From assembly GCA_013042695.1 (NCBI GenBank), contig JABDPQ010000438.1, positions 1-20,263 of the forward strand: a DNA stretch of 20,263 bases, written 5' to 3'. Positions 1-7,698 of this stretch are shown here, piece by piece (position 1 is the stretch's first letter; every line of letters begins with the position of its first letter). The notes beneath the pieces are model-generated. The model was not told where the DNA came from. It was given only the letters and a program-made list of their open reading frames with translations, and made no database searches. Position numbers and translations under genes: made by a program. The stretch comes from Desulfobacterales bacterium. GTDB taxonomy: Bacteria > Desulfobacterota > Desulfobulbia > Desulfobulbales > Desulfocapsaceae.

Positions 1-1
1 C

Positions 2-519
2 TATAAGTTGTATCCCCAAAAACCAATATCTATAGAAATTATCAAAAAGTTGATCTATCTGGATGGTTATTGGGCATTTGGAATGTATGACCGCCAAAGT
101 GACCGTATTTTAATGATGTCATTACCAACATTAATAGAAACCAGTAGATTTCCAGAGATGTATAATCAGCCGTTCGACGAGGAACACTATGTTGGAGCTA
201 TAGCTCATGAAATAACTCACGCAATCTTCCACCACAACTCCACACAAATAGAGGAGAAGTGGAACAATGCAGCACAGGAATATCTTGCTCATACCACTCA
301 GCTTGGAGTTTTATCTGCACAAAGACGAGAGGAGAGATCATTAGTTCCCAAGATGTTGGCCCTTGGGAATCTGGAGATGATATAAGCGTTACTTACATGG
401 GGTTTAATCCCACAGGTTTTGCCGTAAAATCATTTCTCCATCTGACCCAGTTGACTGATCCACAACCGTTCATCCAGATCCTCTTGAATCACAAATGGAT
501 TTATGTATCGGTACCCTAA
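2..519 (+). pseudogene. Frameshifted zincin-like (HExxH) metallopeptidase-like gene, 5' end outside window
   Basis: The reading frame is open from the first bases, so the true start probably lies upstream; TTG at 8 is only the first possible start inside the window. The first part carries a metallopeptidase-type helix, AHEITHAIFHH (about 190-235), with the HExxH zinc motif, followed by a conserved-looking AAQEYLAHTTQLGVLS segment. That frame stops at 385. Another frame, open from about 345 to 519, reads on with family-like text (GFNPTGFAVKSFLHLTQL, then a dipeptide DP and FIQILLNHKW). The natural end of the protein has therefore been put out of frame by an indel between about 340 and 390. The domain resembles hypothetical putative-peptidase proteins that have HExxH followed by a C-terminal FAVKxYxH-type segment. 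I cannot tell a biological frameshift from a sequencing error. The next gene starts on the TAATG overlap at 519. Confidence 0.6.
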
Positions 520-833
520 TGATCCTGCCCCCGCATTTTTCATATGTGCTTCTTGTGATTTTGATGATCTCACCAATGTTTGTTTACGAAGCTAATAAAG
601 ATGATGTCCTTGTTGAAAAGTATCGCATTGCCCATGAATCGAGAGACTTTGAAGCATTGAAGGCTATCGTGCATTGGGAAGGTGCTTCAGAACGCACGCG
701 CGAGATTATCGAGCAAAGACTGGCCTTACACCTAACCCTTAAAATCATGAGCATAGAAGTTAGGCCTCTCAGTGGCGACGAGGACCACTTCGCTAGTATC
801 TATCAGAATAGTACAGGAGCCTGGCTGGTGTAG
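519..833 (+). CDS. Small membrane-anchored hypothetical protein, 3' end probably replaced
   Basis: I chose ATG 519 because it overlaps the stop of the preceding frame (TAATG), a typical coupled start; an in-frame ATG at 495 also exists. The protein begins with one hydrophobic segment (FSYVLLVILMISPMF), probably a signal anchor. A soluble helical part rich in charged residues follows (EKYRIAHESRDFEALKAIVHW, then RTREIIEQRLALHLTLKIMSIEVRPL). This part looks like genuine coding sequence. After about 770 the frame runs through DNA whose opposite strand encodes the start of an MBL-fold protein. The last roughly 20 residues (SGDEDHFASIYQ onward) are therefore probably not native, and the gene is likely 3'-truncated at a recombination junction. 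I do not recognise the family. Confidence 0.5.
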   Translation: MILPPHFSYVLLVILMISPMFVYEANKDDVLVEKYRIAHESRDFEALKAIVHWEGASERTREIIEQRLALHLTLKIMSIEVRPLSGDEDHFASIYQNSTGAWLV

Positions 834-959
834 AATCACGGCATCGCCCCTGCCCACATCAATAACGTCAATATTTAAGTCATCAGATTCGGCCGTCACA
901 CAAATTGTCGGCAAAATCATAATGAGCGTAATAGACAATGCTAAGATTACCTGTTTCAT
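732..959 (-). pseudogene. N-terminal fragment of a secreted MBL-fold (ComEC/Rec2-like) hydrolase
   Basis: The start at 959 has a good ribosome binding site (GAGGAG a few bases upstream) and a clear signal peptide (about residues 1-24, ending TICVTAES). The mature part reads LNIDVIDVGRGDAVILHQPG, then CTILIDTS. This is the first strand-turn unit of the metallo-beta-lactamase-like domain of ComEC-type proteins (pattern DVGqGDa ... LIDtG). The similarity ends at about 792. The zinc-binding HxHxDH motif that should follow is absent, and the remaining 20 residues look unrelated before the stop at 732. The fragment is about a quarter or less of a usual domain of this family. It converges with and overlaps the 3' end of the gene starting at 519. 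It is probably a relic left by a deletion or recombination. Confidence 0.6.
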
Positions 960-1262
960 CTCACTCCTCTTGGCCCAATAAGTTGGATAGGATAAGTGAA
1001 AATTTAATTATTGTATAGAGGAGATAAACGGAACGATCTGGTTGTTTGGGATATCCGAGATTGCCGTTGGCAGTCTATGCATATCGGCTGAATTCGATTT
1101 TGAAAACTATTCCTCTATATCATCAGATTAACGCCATTTAGAATGCCCTCCTGGTTGTTACTAGATCGTCTTTTGTGTAATGTTACATTACGAGGTTGCC
1201 TGCTTTGACTGCTATGGCTTTTGTCAGAGTCTTTCCTGCACTTCTAACTGAAGGAGTTAATA
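960..1262. other. Intergenic stretch between divergently oriented genes
   Basis: About 300 bases between the MBL fragment (minus) and the Rap1a-like gene (plus). It contains the ribosome binding site of the first (GAGGAG, minus strand, near 965) and that of the second (GGAG near 1253). I see no convincing coding frame, repeat or strong hairpin between them. The promoters of both genes should lie here, but I cannot assign -35/-10 boxes with confidence. Confidence 0.4.
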
Positions 1263-1688
1263 ATGCGAAAAATCATTTTTAAATTGATAGTTGCAATGAT
1301 TGTTTTTCCGGGGGCCTCCTATGGGGAGGTCAGCTCAGATCCAGATACCGGTAATGATTTACTTAATGCCTGTGAAGCATTTATTGAAGGTCCGGAAAGC
1401 GTCAGCAATTCGTCACTACAGGCGAAAATAGATTGGGTAAGCGAATCGGAGTTTTGCTCTGCTTATATCAGAGGGGTAGTGGAATGGAATGGCTACTATG
1501 AAAAATACTTTGAAAACATAATCTTTAAACCGATCTTTTGTATTGGAGATAACCAAGTTGAAATTAATCAATTGGTCCAAATAGCAGTAAATTATATGAA
1601 TGATCATCCAGAAGAACTTCACGATAAGGGCATAACCATTTTAGAATCTGCATTTCGCCAGGCATTTCCATGTTCTGCTTATAAGTAA
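1263..1688 (+). CDS. Secreted Rap1a/Tai-domain protein
   Basis: A 141-residue protein starting at an ATG preceded by AAGGAGT at good spacing. Residues 1-21 form a signal peptide (KIIFKLIVAMIVFPGASYG). The mature part follows the Rap1a/Tai pattern: GNDLLNACEAF, then FCSAYIRGVVEWNGYY, then FCIGDNQVEINQLVQIAVNYM, then a helix with HPEELHD, and a C-terminal AFRQAFPC. Paired cysteines (in NACEA, FCSAY, FCIGD and FPCSA) fit the disulfide-bonded fold of this family. The family is named for Rap1a immunity proteins, which protect against type VI secretion amidase effectors. Many relatives are orphan periplasmic proteins with no proven immunity role. No secretion or amidase gene is seen next to it, so the immunity function is only a possibility. 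Confidence 0.75.
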   Translation: MRKIIFKLIVAMIVFPGASYGEVSSDPDTGNDLLNACEAFIEGPESVSNSSLQAKIDWVSESEFCSAYIRGVVEWNGYYEKYFENIIFKPIFCIGDNQVEINQLVQIAVNYMNDHPEELHDKGITILESAFRQAFPCSAYK

Positions 1689-1952
1689 ACCTTTATCCCC
1701 CATAATTGCTGCGTGATACTAAGGCTCAGGCAAAAAACGCCGTCATCAGTTGATGATCATCTCCAGCCTTGTCGTCTAAACCATGATAACCCTATTCTCT
1801 CGATCTATTTGCTTTTATTCAAAAAAATTAAACCATTTCACCAGTCAATAAACAGGCCCCTTCAATTGGGTGGCTCTCTAGTCGCCGCAGTTCGCTTACC
1901 GGCTAAGGGTCCTTTCGCAAGTGAATAAGCAAGCGATAGATGGCAATCTAGT

Positions 1953-2078
1953 ATGCAACTCAGGTATTTTGACAGAATAGCTTGGGTGGTAATCATTTTA
2001 TCCATAGGCTATACCTTATTCGCCGCAACGTCATGGAATTGGTTTCCAACTCCTGGCGACTGGGGTGACATCGCGTAA
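1953..2078 (+). CDS. Possible 41-residue single-span membrane protein
   Basis: A short frame begins with MQLRYFDRIAWVVIILSIGY and continues TLFAATSWNWFPTPGDWGDIA before a TAA stop. It has one hydrophobic segment (about residues 10-25) and a Trp/Pro-rich tail. This is more protein-like than the neighbouring frames, but the ribosome binding site is weak. It could be a true small protein, or the N-terminus of a larger membrane protein lost in this rearranged region. No homologue is recognised. Confidence 0.25.
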   Translation: MQLRYFDRIAWVVIILSIGYTLFAATSWNWFPTPGDWGDIA

Positions 2079-2191
2079 TATAAATTTATAAACATATGGG
2101 AGTCATTAAGATACCGTTTGAAGGAATTAGTAATTAGAAAATAGGATGTTAGATTTTCAGGATAATTGAGTAGACACTTCTAATTATTGAA

Positions 2192-2464
2192 ATGAAAAAT
2201 AAATTCCTTCGAATTTTTTTGATTTCTGTATTCTTTTTTTGTCTCTGGTCTTTTCTTCAATTGTACACTTGGACAGCGATTCACTCTGAATCAAAATATT
2301 TTGTTTGGAAATTTTTCAAAGATATATTGTCTTTTCCACTCTTGTATTTTGATACAAGATTTCAATTAGCAAACTTGATTCTTGCAATTCTCAATTCAAT
2401 TATTTGGGGTCTAGCCTTTAATCTTCTGATCTCATTTATGATGAAAATAAAGAGGTCTGAATAG
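2192..2464 (+). CDS. Small two-span membrane protein, unknown function
   Basis: A 90-residue, strongly hydrophobic protein. Segments at about residues 6-28 (FLRIFLISVFFFCLWSFLQL) and 58-84 (ANLILAILNSIIWGLAFNLL) should cross the membrane. The short loop between them contains aromatic residues, and the C-terminus is basic (KIKRSE). The gene is AT-rich with no clear Shine-Dalgarno sequence before ATG 2192. It lies about 95 bases before another unrecognised membrane-anchored protein on the same strand. I do not recognise a family, and the composition gives no functional hint beyond membrane location. Confidence 0.5.
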   Translation: MKNKFLRIFLISVFFFCLWSFLQLYTWTAIHSESKYFVWKFFKDILSFPLLYFDTRFQLANLILAILNSIIWGLAFNLLISFMMKIKRSE

Positions 2465-2559
2465 TTTTTTCTGTACAAAAACGAAGTTAAATATTGAGTT
2501 ATTATTTAAAAAATAATGGATCATTACAGAGAAAATTAGTTGTGGCCGGGTGCACCTAA

Positions 2560-3102
2560 ATGGTTAAATGGTTTTTTTCTATATTGGCGTGTATGTGTTT
2601 ATTATTGCTTTTTTATGGTTACTGGCATGCCTCAACTCATGGCTGGCTTTATATTTCGCTAAAAAAGGTAGTTACTGGAGGCAGCAAATTTGAAAATATC
2701 AATAATGCAACAATTGCATTTTTCGATCCAAATGGTCAATTGCTCGCTAAAGGTAAAAGCGATGATAAAACTGGAGTTGTATATTTAGCCCACCCTGAAG
2801 TTGGTTATTGTTTTGACGATATTAGCAAGAGATCCTCTACGGTTGAATCAAGGCAGGCATGGTTGGACTGTTACCAAAAGCAATCAACATGGCTTATTAA
2901 TTGGGTTCGAAAAGTGGCATATATGCATCTGGAATTTAATGATTGTTCATTAAAAAATTTGCCCGTAACTGTGTCGGAGTCCAAAAATGACTGGTGGCTT
3001 TGGTGGGTTCCACATCCTCACATTGGTGGTAAGCCAGTAACGTACTTTAATATAAGGTTGTATGTTGATAGGGAGAAATGCCTTAGAGTGGAGTTCCCTT
3101 GA
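2560..3102 (+). CDS. Membrane-anchored hypothetical protein
   Basis: A 180-residue protein with one N-terminal hydrophobic segment (about residues 4-20, WFFSILACMCLLLLFYG) that looks like a signal anchor; no lipobox is evident. The rest should be periplasmic. It has a stretch that reads as beta strands (NATIAFFDPNGQLLAKGKSD, then KTGVVYLAHPEVGYC). It also has a Trp-rich segment near residue 145 (NDWWLWWVPHPHIGG) and four cysteines after the anchor (in GYCFD, LDCYQ, NDCSL and EKCLR), so two disulfides are possible. The family is not recognised. It converges with the DUF3616 gene, with 32 bases between the stops. Confidence 0.55.
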   Translation: MVKWFFSILACMCLLLLFYGYWHASTHGWLYISLKKVVTGGSKFENINNATIAFFDPNGQLLAKGKSDDKTGVVYLAHPEVGYCFDDISKRSSTVESRQAWLDCYQKQSTWLINWVRKVAYMHLEFNDCSLKNLPVTVSESKNDWWLWWVPHPHIGGKPVTYFNIRLYVDREKCLRVEFP

Positions 3103-3134
3103 CACCTGACTGACACTTGCCTCTTGAGAATTGT

Positions 3135-4094
3135 TCAAAAGGGATGATAATCCTTTAAAGCAATAAAACCGTAGTTCGCTCCTTGAGCTTTGTTCTTATC
3201 ACCATTGTCACAGACGAAGAGAAGATAGGTGGAGCCCTCAAAGGATGCTATCGTGATGCCTTCAATATTCTTAGCCTCTTTTGTCTTGAGTAATTTCAGC
3301 TTTACCGGCTGGTGGTTCGCTTTGCCATTCCATATCCAAATCCGGGATCGAAGTTTCCCCTGTTTGCCAGCAGTTTCACCTGCAATCAGGAACTTTCGTT
3401 GATCTTCATAATAAGTAATTGCACGTACACCAGCCCCTTCCAGGTCAAGCGAGATAATTTCCTCGCTAAACTTTGGTTTCTCCCCTCTTTCGATCAGATC
3501 ATAGGGGTTCATCAAGGTCAAAATCAAGGCTTTTCCCAGATGGGTTGGAGATCGAAGCCCAATAAGTAATTTCTTGCCGGTTGGATGAAAGGCCATCCCC
3601 TCGATATTTGTTCTATTGAGCTCTTCCTCTCCAAGAGATAATTTGCTCTCTAGCTGTTTCTGTATTGACCGAGTGAGGAGGTCTGTTGTGCCAAAAGAAC
3701 TTATCTGCTGATTTACAAGACTAGTTTTAATGAGCTTTTCACGTTTCTTTTTCCTAGATCCATCCTTGGTTGCCGAGTGAGAGGTTATCAGGAAAAGATC
3801 ACCATTTTCCCCTTTGGCTATGGCCTCAAGGTCGTCAACCTTAAGCTTCGTGCCTTTTAAGGGCTTTGCGTTTAAAATCAATTCTGCTTTTTCAGACCCA
3901 ATCGAAAAGAGATGAAGTGGTTCATCTCCTTCATCTTCTACAATAAGAATACTACCGTCAGAGAGCTGAGCAATGCCAGAAGGCTCATAAATTCCATCAA
4001 AGATCTGTAGTGATAATGCCTTTGATGGAGTAGACCAAAGCAGAACCCAACTTGTGACGAGTATCGTGAGAACTTGGCATGTGGGATTGCGCAT
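3135..4094 (-). CDS. Secreted DUF3616-type beta-propeller protein
   Basis: I prefer the internal ATG at 4094 over the longest start at 4217, because it directly begins a signal peptide (MRNPTCQVLTILVTSWVLLW, then STPSKA); the extra 41 residues upstream have no hydrophobic character. The mature protein shows the DUF3616 signature blocks in order: DDLEAIAKGENGDLFLITSHS, then TNIEGMAFHPTGKKLLIGLRSP, then LDLEGAGVRAITYY, then FLIAGETAG, then IWIWNG, and a C-terminal block reading LLFVCDNGDKN. Such proteins are probably propeller-fold, secreted and phytase- or esterase-like in shape, but their reaction is unknown. The repeated acidic turns (DLEA, NIEG, DLEG) could bind calcium. The gene is convergent with the gene ending at 3102. 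Confidence 0.75.
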   Translation of the reverse strand: MRNPTCQVLTILVTSWVLLWSTPSKALSLQIFDGIYEPSGIAQLSDGSILIVEDEGDEPLHLFSIGSEKAELILNAKPLKGTKLKVDDLEAIAKGENGDLFLITSHSATKDGSRKKKREKLIKTSLVNQQISSFGTTDLLTRSIQKQLESKLSLGEEELNRTNIEGMAFHPTGKKLLIGLRSPTHLGKALILTLMNPYDLIERGEKPKFSEEIISLDLEGAGVRAITYYEDQRKFLIAGETAGKQGKLRSRIWIWNGKANHQPVKLKLLKTKEAKNIEGITIASFEGSTYLLFVCDNGDKNKAQGANYGFIALKDYHPF

Positions 4095-4364
4095 CGTTAA
4101 TATACACTCACTTTTATAAAAATTGAATCGGCATAATTTGTTTACTGGAGACCGGAGAGATTTCCGGGTAGAAGCACCGGTTTCCCGGATGAAGGTTGGG
4201 TTTGCCTTGTCTAGCAAACGGAGCTCGCCAAGGTTGGGGCGATTCTGAAGGGAACAATCTTAATTTAATCAGGAAGTGATAATAGTTGAAACTATAGTTG
4301 AAAATCTGAACATTTTCTTTCTGCTGAGCGTACTTACTTAACAGGTTAGAGTTAATATTTTCAG

Positions 4365-4721
4365 CTAATGTGAGGTACTACTGTTGTTTTCTAGATTATC
4401 GAGTAGCTGTAGCAATAGTGACTCCTGTTTTTTGCTCAATTTCCCAAATTTGACTCCCACAATTGTTGGCAAATATTCATGGGTACTATTTTCTTTCATT
4501 GAAATCCAGACCCGTCTCGCAGGAAAATCTTCAAGTGACACTGCTGAGGTAAGAATGTCTGTGTCCCAGGTATCTGTGACCGGAGTGAAAGGAGGACACC
4601 TGAAGCAAAAACCGCCTCTACTAATGTCAGTCACCTGAAAGATACCTTGGGAAGATAACGATACAGAATTATCTAATTTATAGCGCCTATGCTGTCTGCG
4701 TTCATCTGTTGCTAGTCGCAT
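4365..4721 (-). CDS. PilZ domain protein (predicted c-di-GMP binding)
   Basis: A 118-residue, single-domain protein. It begins with the PilZ entry motif ERRQHRRYKL (RxxxR type, about residues 7-16) and has the second motif DISRGGFCFRC (D/NxSxxG, about 32-42). A later strand reads YLPTIVGVKFGKLSKKQESLL, as in many PilZ domains. Both motifs that contact cyclic di-GMP are intact, so ligand binding is likely. A standalone PilZ protein usually acts on a partner controlling motility, exopolysaccharide or pili. It lies 89 bases downstream of the gene ending at 4811 on the same strand and may share its transcript. The Shine-Dalgarno sequence is weak. Confidence 0.85.
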   Translation of the reverse strand: MRLATDERRQHRRYKLDNSVSLSSQGIFQVTDISRGGFCFRCPPFTPVTDTWDTDILTSAVSLEDFPARRVWISMKENSTHEYLPTIVGVKFGKLSKKQESLLLQLLDNLENNSSTSH

Positions 4722-4810
4722 ACGTCGATTCCGGTAAGCAGATTATAAATTGCTCGGACAACATTGTTACGGCAGAAACTACTATACTCAGCCCTTAGAT
4801 TAAATGAGTA

Positions 4811-5254
4811 TTACCTGTTTACTACAAATGCTTCTGAATTGCGAACAACACTAATCCCATTGAACATCACTTTAAACTCCTGACCTTCAGTTATGCCCTC
4901 CACCTCAATATCGTTCGTTTCTAATGGGATAAGAGATAAACCGGCAAAATGCGGTATGGCATTGAGTTCTTCTGACTCTCGCAACAGCTTTTCCATATTA
5001 GATGTACCAAGCGCCCCCATCTCAGGATTGTATGCAGTGCGAACAGCAATCAAAAGAGACTTGCCATTTATTTTTGCTAAGAGCTGATAATGATGATCTG
5101 GATCGGTATTAACTTCGAGTATGGTAAATCTGGCACGATCTAAAAAATTGCAGAGATAGCTCACTCCAAATGCGTGAATATTCTGTTCTGAGTTCAAATT
5201 TTTGTGATCTGCACTCATCCTGCGTTCAACTTTCACTTCCTCTTGACGTAACAT
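4811..5254 (-). CDS. Hypothetical protein, possibly a degenerate restriction-endonuclease-fold domain
   Basis: A 147-residue soluble protein. ATG 5254 is supported by GGAG about 8 bases upstream; an internal Met at 5218 is less likely. After a charged N-terminus, the sequence reads FGVSYLCNFLDRARFTILEV, then YQLLAKINGKSLLIAVRTAYNPEMGALG, then an amphipathic helix (TSNMEKLLRESEELNAIPHFAGLSL). The order of helix, strand, strand carrying a buried 'I-A-V-R', then helix and a strand ending in HFAGLSL resembles the PD-(D/E)xK nuclease core. The catalytic acids and lysine are not in place: the D position reads Q and the ExK position reads AVR. If the fold is right, it is probably not a nuclease. This assignment is my inference from pattern only. 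Confidence 0.5.
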   Translation of the reverse strand: MLRQEEVKVERRMSADHKNLNSEQNIHAFGVSYLCNFLDRARFTILEVNTDPDHHYQLLAKINGKSLLIAVRTAYNPEMGALGTSNMEKLLRESEELNAIPHFAGLSLIPLETNDIEVEGITEGQEFKVMFNGISVVRNSEAFVVNR

Positions 5255-5974
5255 ACTAGTACTCCAATAAATTAATTGTTTTTAGAATGGTAATAATACT
5301 TATTCTCAAATACAGAGCACAAGGGGGAGGATCACTGTTTATACGGAATCAGAGATAAATCCTCCGATGATATTGGGGGAGTGGATCCTCTACTTAGGCT
5401 ATGATTGTTGTAAATCTCTTTTTGATTGTCAGGTCAAAAGCCATATACTGAGATTTTCATACTCGACCTACATTCTACTGACTGATCTCTTGATGACCAT
5501 GATAGCTAGGTTTGGGGATTATGGGTTTCTGCATCACTGTCCCCAAATAGGTTTGAAGGCTATCCTGTTTTTTTATTTTAATATTAGACTCTTAGGCGTA
5601 TGAATATATACTTATCAACAATTAAAGAAAAAAATAAATCTTAACTTTTCTCAAAATTACCTGATAAAGATCAATATTAATCAAAATTTTTCAAGTGTTT
5701 ATGAGATTATTATTGATATTAGCTTGTTACACCAATTTGCAGCGGTAAAAATTTTTTAAAGAAAGTAAAAAATATTGAACATCCACGGGAGCATACCATT
5801 TCTTGAGGGCTCATTACACCCAAACGGTAAATGCATCAATGTGGTAGGGTGTTGAAATTGAGATTACCACTGGCAGTGTGATACTATCGACACATAATTA
5901 CTTTGAAGGTTCATATGCTGAAGATTGAGAAGATATTGGGAAGCCTATTAAAGATCTTTTCTAAACACCACGTA
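5255..5974. other. Long AT-rich intergenic stretch
   Basis: About 720 bases between two minus-strand genes. A 78-codon plus-strand frame (5367-5603) exists, but it has no ribosome binding site and no protein-like pattern, so I do not call it. Bases 5600-5780 are very AT-rich with runs of A and T, as in promoter or spacer DNA. Apart from the Fur-like site I see no strong hairpin, repeat or RNA gene. The stretch may contain a remnant too decayed to recognise. Confidence 0.35.
5289..5307. promoter_or_regulatory. Fur-box-like site upstream of the 5254 gene
   Basis: The 19 bases match the classical Fur box (GATAATGATAATCATTATC) at 14 of 19 positions by my count. They lie inside an imperfect inverted repeat with arms AGAAT (5284-5288) and ATTCT (5302-5306), 35 bases upstream of the minus-strand start at 5254. 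The surroundings are AT-rich, so a chance match is possible. Confidence 0.25.
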
Positions 5975-6532
5975 TCAAGAAATCTTCTGCGAGGCTATAG
6001 ATGAACTTGCCGCTGACTTGGTTGGTTTTATAGAGGGTTTAGAATGAGTGCGGCCTCTGATCCTGACGAGACGTTCCACACCTAAATCGGTGATACGGTA
6101 AAAGTTGTGCTGGGCGGTGTTTCCTTCCCATGCAAATTTCATCGCGAATAACGCGTCGCCCATGGTTGCATTATCGGGTAAAGGGATAACCTCGCCTTGA
6201 AATTCCCTATAGGCAATAGTGGGATGTGTCATTTCCACTAATGGTTTGAAATCATTCCTGCTGTTTGGGGGGTCTACAAGGCCTTGTATGGCTCGACTAA
6301 AGATACTCTCATCCATTTTGAGATCATCAATGATGCGATAGTGGGGCACCCACTGTTGTGGATATCGCTCACTGTAATCATAGAGCACGGTCAAAATCTG
6401 CCGTTGGTTGTGTCCAATTCTTGATTGCCTGCCCATCATAGCTCCACTGTGTTTCGGAACATATTGGTTAAGGCATATGTGCAACTGGCGCGCCAATCTA
6501 GAGATAGGCTCGATATGTAGCTGATTTTGCAT
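5975..6532 (-). CDS. Hypothetical protein, possibly winged-helix
   Basis: A 185-residue soluble protein. The middle reads RQILTVLYDYSERYPQQWVP, then HYRIIDDLKMDESIFSRAIQGLVD. This looks like a helix-turn-helix or winged-helix unit in which the IFSRAIQGLV helix follows a short turn. After it comes IAYREFQGEVIPLP, then FYRITDLGVERLVRIRG, which resembles the wing-like 'YRITdlG...L' ending of PadR- or MarR-like regulators. The C-terminal 25 residues are a Ser/Lys-rich tail. ATG 6532 has no clear Shine-Dalgarno sequence; ATG 6436 has GGAG 5 bases upstream and is an alternative. I do not recognise the family; a DNA-binding role is inferred. Confidence 0.5.
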   Translation of the reverse strand: MQNQLHIEPISRLARQLHICLNQYVPKHSGAMMGRQSRIGHNQRQILTVLYDYSERYPQQWVPHYRIIDDLKMDESIFSRAIQGLVDPPNSRNDFKPLVEMTHPTIAYREFQGEVIPLPDNATMGDALFAMKFAWEGNTAQHNFYRITDLGVERLVRIRGRTHSKPSIKPTKSAASSSIASQKIS

Positions 6533-6692
6533 CTATAAAACCCAAACGAACTAAGGGTCGAGACCTGAGCCATACCTTTTATGTCATTATTTTGTCCAAA
6601 TTTTGAGAATTAAGGTCAATAAATAGGTTAGCCACTGGAAACTAAAGACCACTGCAGAGCCGAATGACATTTTACGGCTTGTGGCAAGAGGA

Positions 6693-7277
6693 TTAGGAAA
6701 AGATCTCCTCGGCCTGACTGCGCCGGAGATCTTTGATGCTGGTTTGCATTGATTTGATCACGCTCTCGATACTTTCCTGGTCACCGGGAAGATGGGGAGC
6801 AAGGGCCTGGTTGAAATTAGCTTCAACCCGATTGAGATTTTTCAATCCAAGTAGATAATTCGATTTCTTCTTGTAGGCGGCTCTTACAAGTTCATCATAG
6901 GTTCCACCGCTAGCCTGAATCAATAAAAGATAATTGTCGGCTAGCCGTTCAACCCACACGCGGTATTGGTCCTTTACCCCGGCGGGAATATCACTGAGTT
7001 CAACCACACTCTCTAAGTCAGCGTTTGCGTTTGAGGTGGTAGCTTCCCAGACCGCGTCGAGGGTACGCTGCCTGGTTATCAGGAAGTTTTCGGAAAAGTC
7101 TTGTAGACCGTTTCTATATCGCTTGAGATGAAAAAAATAAAAGACGAAAAAGACTGGAATCAGGATCATCCATAATGCGAGCTGTGGTTTGTCTATTACC
7201 TTACCGGCAACCTGCCTGGCGATGGCCCTTTCGTTGGTGAGAATTAGTTCCCTGTTCTGGTCAATGTCCACTCTCAT
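6693..7277 (-). CDS. Membrane-anchored helical protein in the YeiH-like operon
   Basis: A 194-residue protein with one membrane span (about residues 34-50, LALWMILIPVFFVFYFFHLK). The rest, about 140 residues, is mostly helical and cytoplasmic or periplasmic (QDFSENFLITRQRTLDAVWE, then VWVERLADNYLLLIQASGG, then a C-terminal SVIKSMQTSIKDLRRSQAEE). It begins 6 bases after the stop of the preceding small membrane gene and has no Shine-Dalgarno sequence of its own, which suggests translational coupling. Together with the genes starting at 7628 and 9462 it forms a minus-strand operon. It may be an accessory subunit of the transporter; no known domain is recognised. Confidence 0.65.
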   Translation of the reverse strand: MRVDIDQNRELILTNERAIARQVAGKVIDKPQLALWMILIPVFFVFYFFHLKRYRNGLQDFSENFLITRQRTLDAVWEATTSNANADLESVVELSDIPAGVKDQYRVWVERLADNYLLLIQASGGTYDELVRAAYKKKSNYLLGLKNLNRVEANFNQALAPHLPGDQESIESVIKSMQTSIKDLRRSQAEEIFS

Positions 7278-7283
7278 CGGGGA

Positions 7284-7628
7284 TCATCGGGGTAGTGCCC
7301 GCAGCCCGAAATAGAGAATGAGCAGACAGGCGATGATTCCTGAAATTAGTGGCAAGGTCAGCCCATAATGTTCTGGCGCCATAAGCTGCAGAGTCTGAGT
7401 CAGATACTGCTGCCCGGCATGAGAGCCTTCAATCTCCGTATAGTAGTATGCTCCGGCGTCGATACCGTTCTCTTCGATAACCTGAACGATCTTATCCATG
7501 CCGTAGATATATTGCTGAAGCCAGGGGCCGATATAAACTCCGAACGAATAGATGAAAAGACAGGCCGAAACTAGCAGTGCCCAGGCTTTGATGCGTTCCT
7601 TTCTCGGATTTTTTTGATTCATAATCAT
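7284..7628 (-). CDS. Small two-span membrane protein in the YeiH-like operon
   Basis: A 114-residue protein. Span 1 is at about residues 13-33 (IKAWALLVSACLFIYSFGVY) and span 2 near the C-terminus (about 91-110, LPLISGIIACLLILYFGLRA). The 55-residue loop between them (YIYGMDKIVQVIEENGIDAG, AYYYTEIEGSHAGQQYL) is polar and probably periplasmic. The gene follows the transporter by 70 bases, in which a strong hairpin lies (7651-7689), and precedes the 7277 gene by 6 bases. Two alternative starts are in register (7628 and 7622), neither with a good Shine-Dalgarno sequence. The function is unknown; I infer an accessory role for the transporter. Confidence 0.65.
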   Translation of the reverse strand: MIMNQKNPRKERIKAWALLVSACLFIYSFGVYIGPWLQQYIYGMDKIVQVIEENGIDAGAYYYTEIEGSHAGQQYLTQTLQLMAPEHYGLTLPLISGIIACLLILYFGLRALPR

Positions 7629-7650
7629 CGGCTAGAATTATTCAATTCTG

Positions 7651-7689
7651 CTCCTCTCATTAGGTGAAACGTCCACCGAATGAGAGGAG
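7651..7689 (-). repeat. Intercistronic hairpin downstream of the YeiH-like gene
   Basis: The arms CTCCTCTCATT (7651-7661) and AATGAGAGGAG (7679-7689) are perfectly complementary over 11 bp. Inside, GGTG (7663-7666) pairs with CACC (7674-7677), separated from the outer stem by a single A/G mismatch, with a 7-base loop. No T-run follows on the minus strand, so a simple terminator is unlikely. It lies just after the transporter stop (7699) and before the next gene. It could slow readthrough, stabilise the transporter mRNA or mark a processing site, giving unequal expression within the operon. Confidence 0.6.
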
Positions 7690-7698
7690 GTTTGAAAA

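Noticed and set aside
1713..1928. 71-codon plus-strand frame
   Set aside because: No ribosome binding site, no domain pattern and unlikely composition; left uncalled.
5367..5603. 78-codon plus-strand frame in the 5.3-5.9 kb gap
   Set aside because: No ribosome binding site and no protein-like conservation pattern; probably chance.
5660..5690. FNR-box-like sequence in the long AT-rich gap
   Set aside because: Only one half-site matches TTGAT-N4-ATCAA; in AT-rich DNA this is expected by chance.
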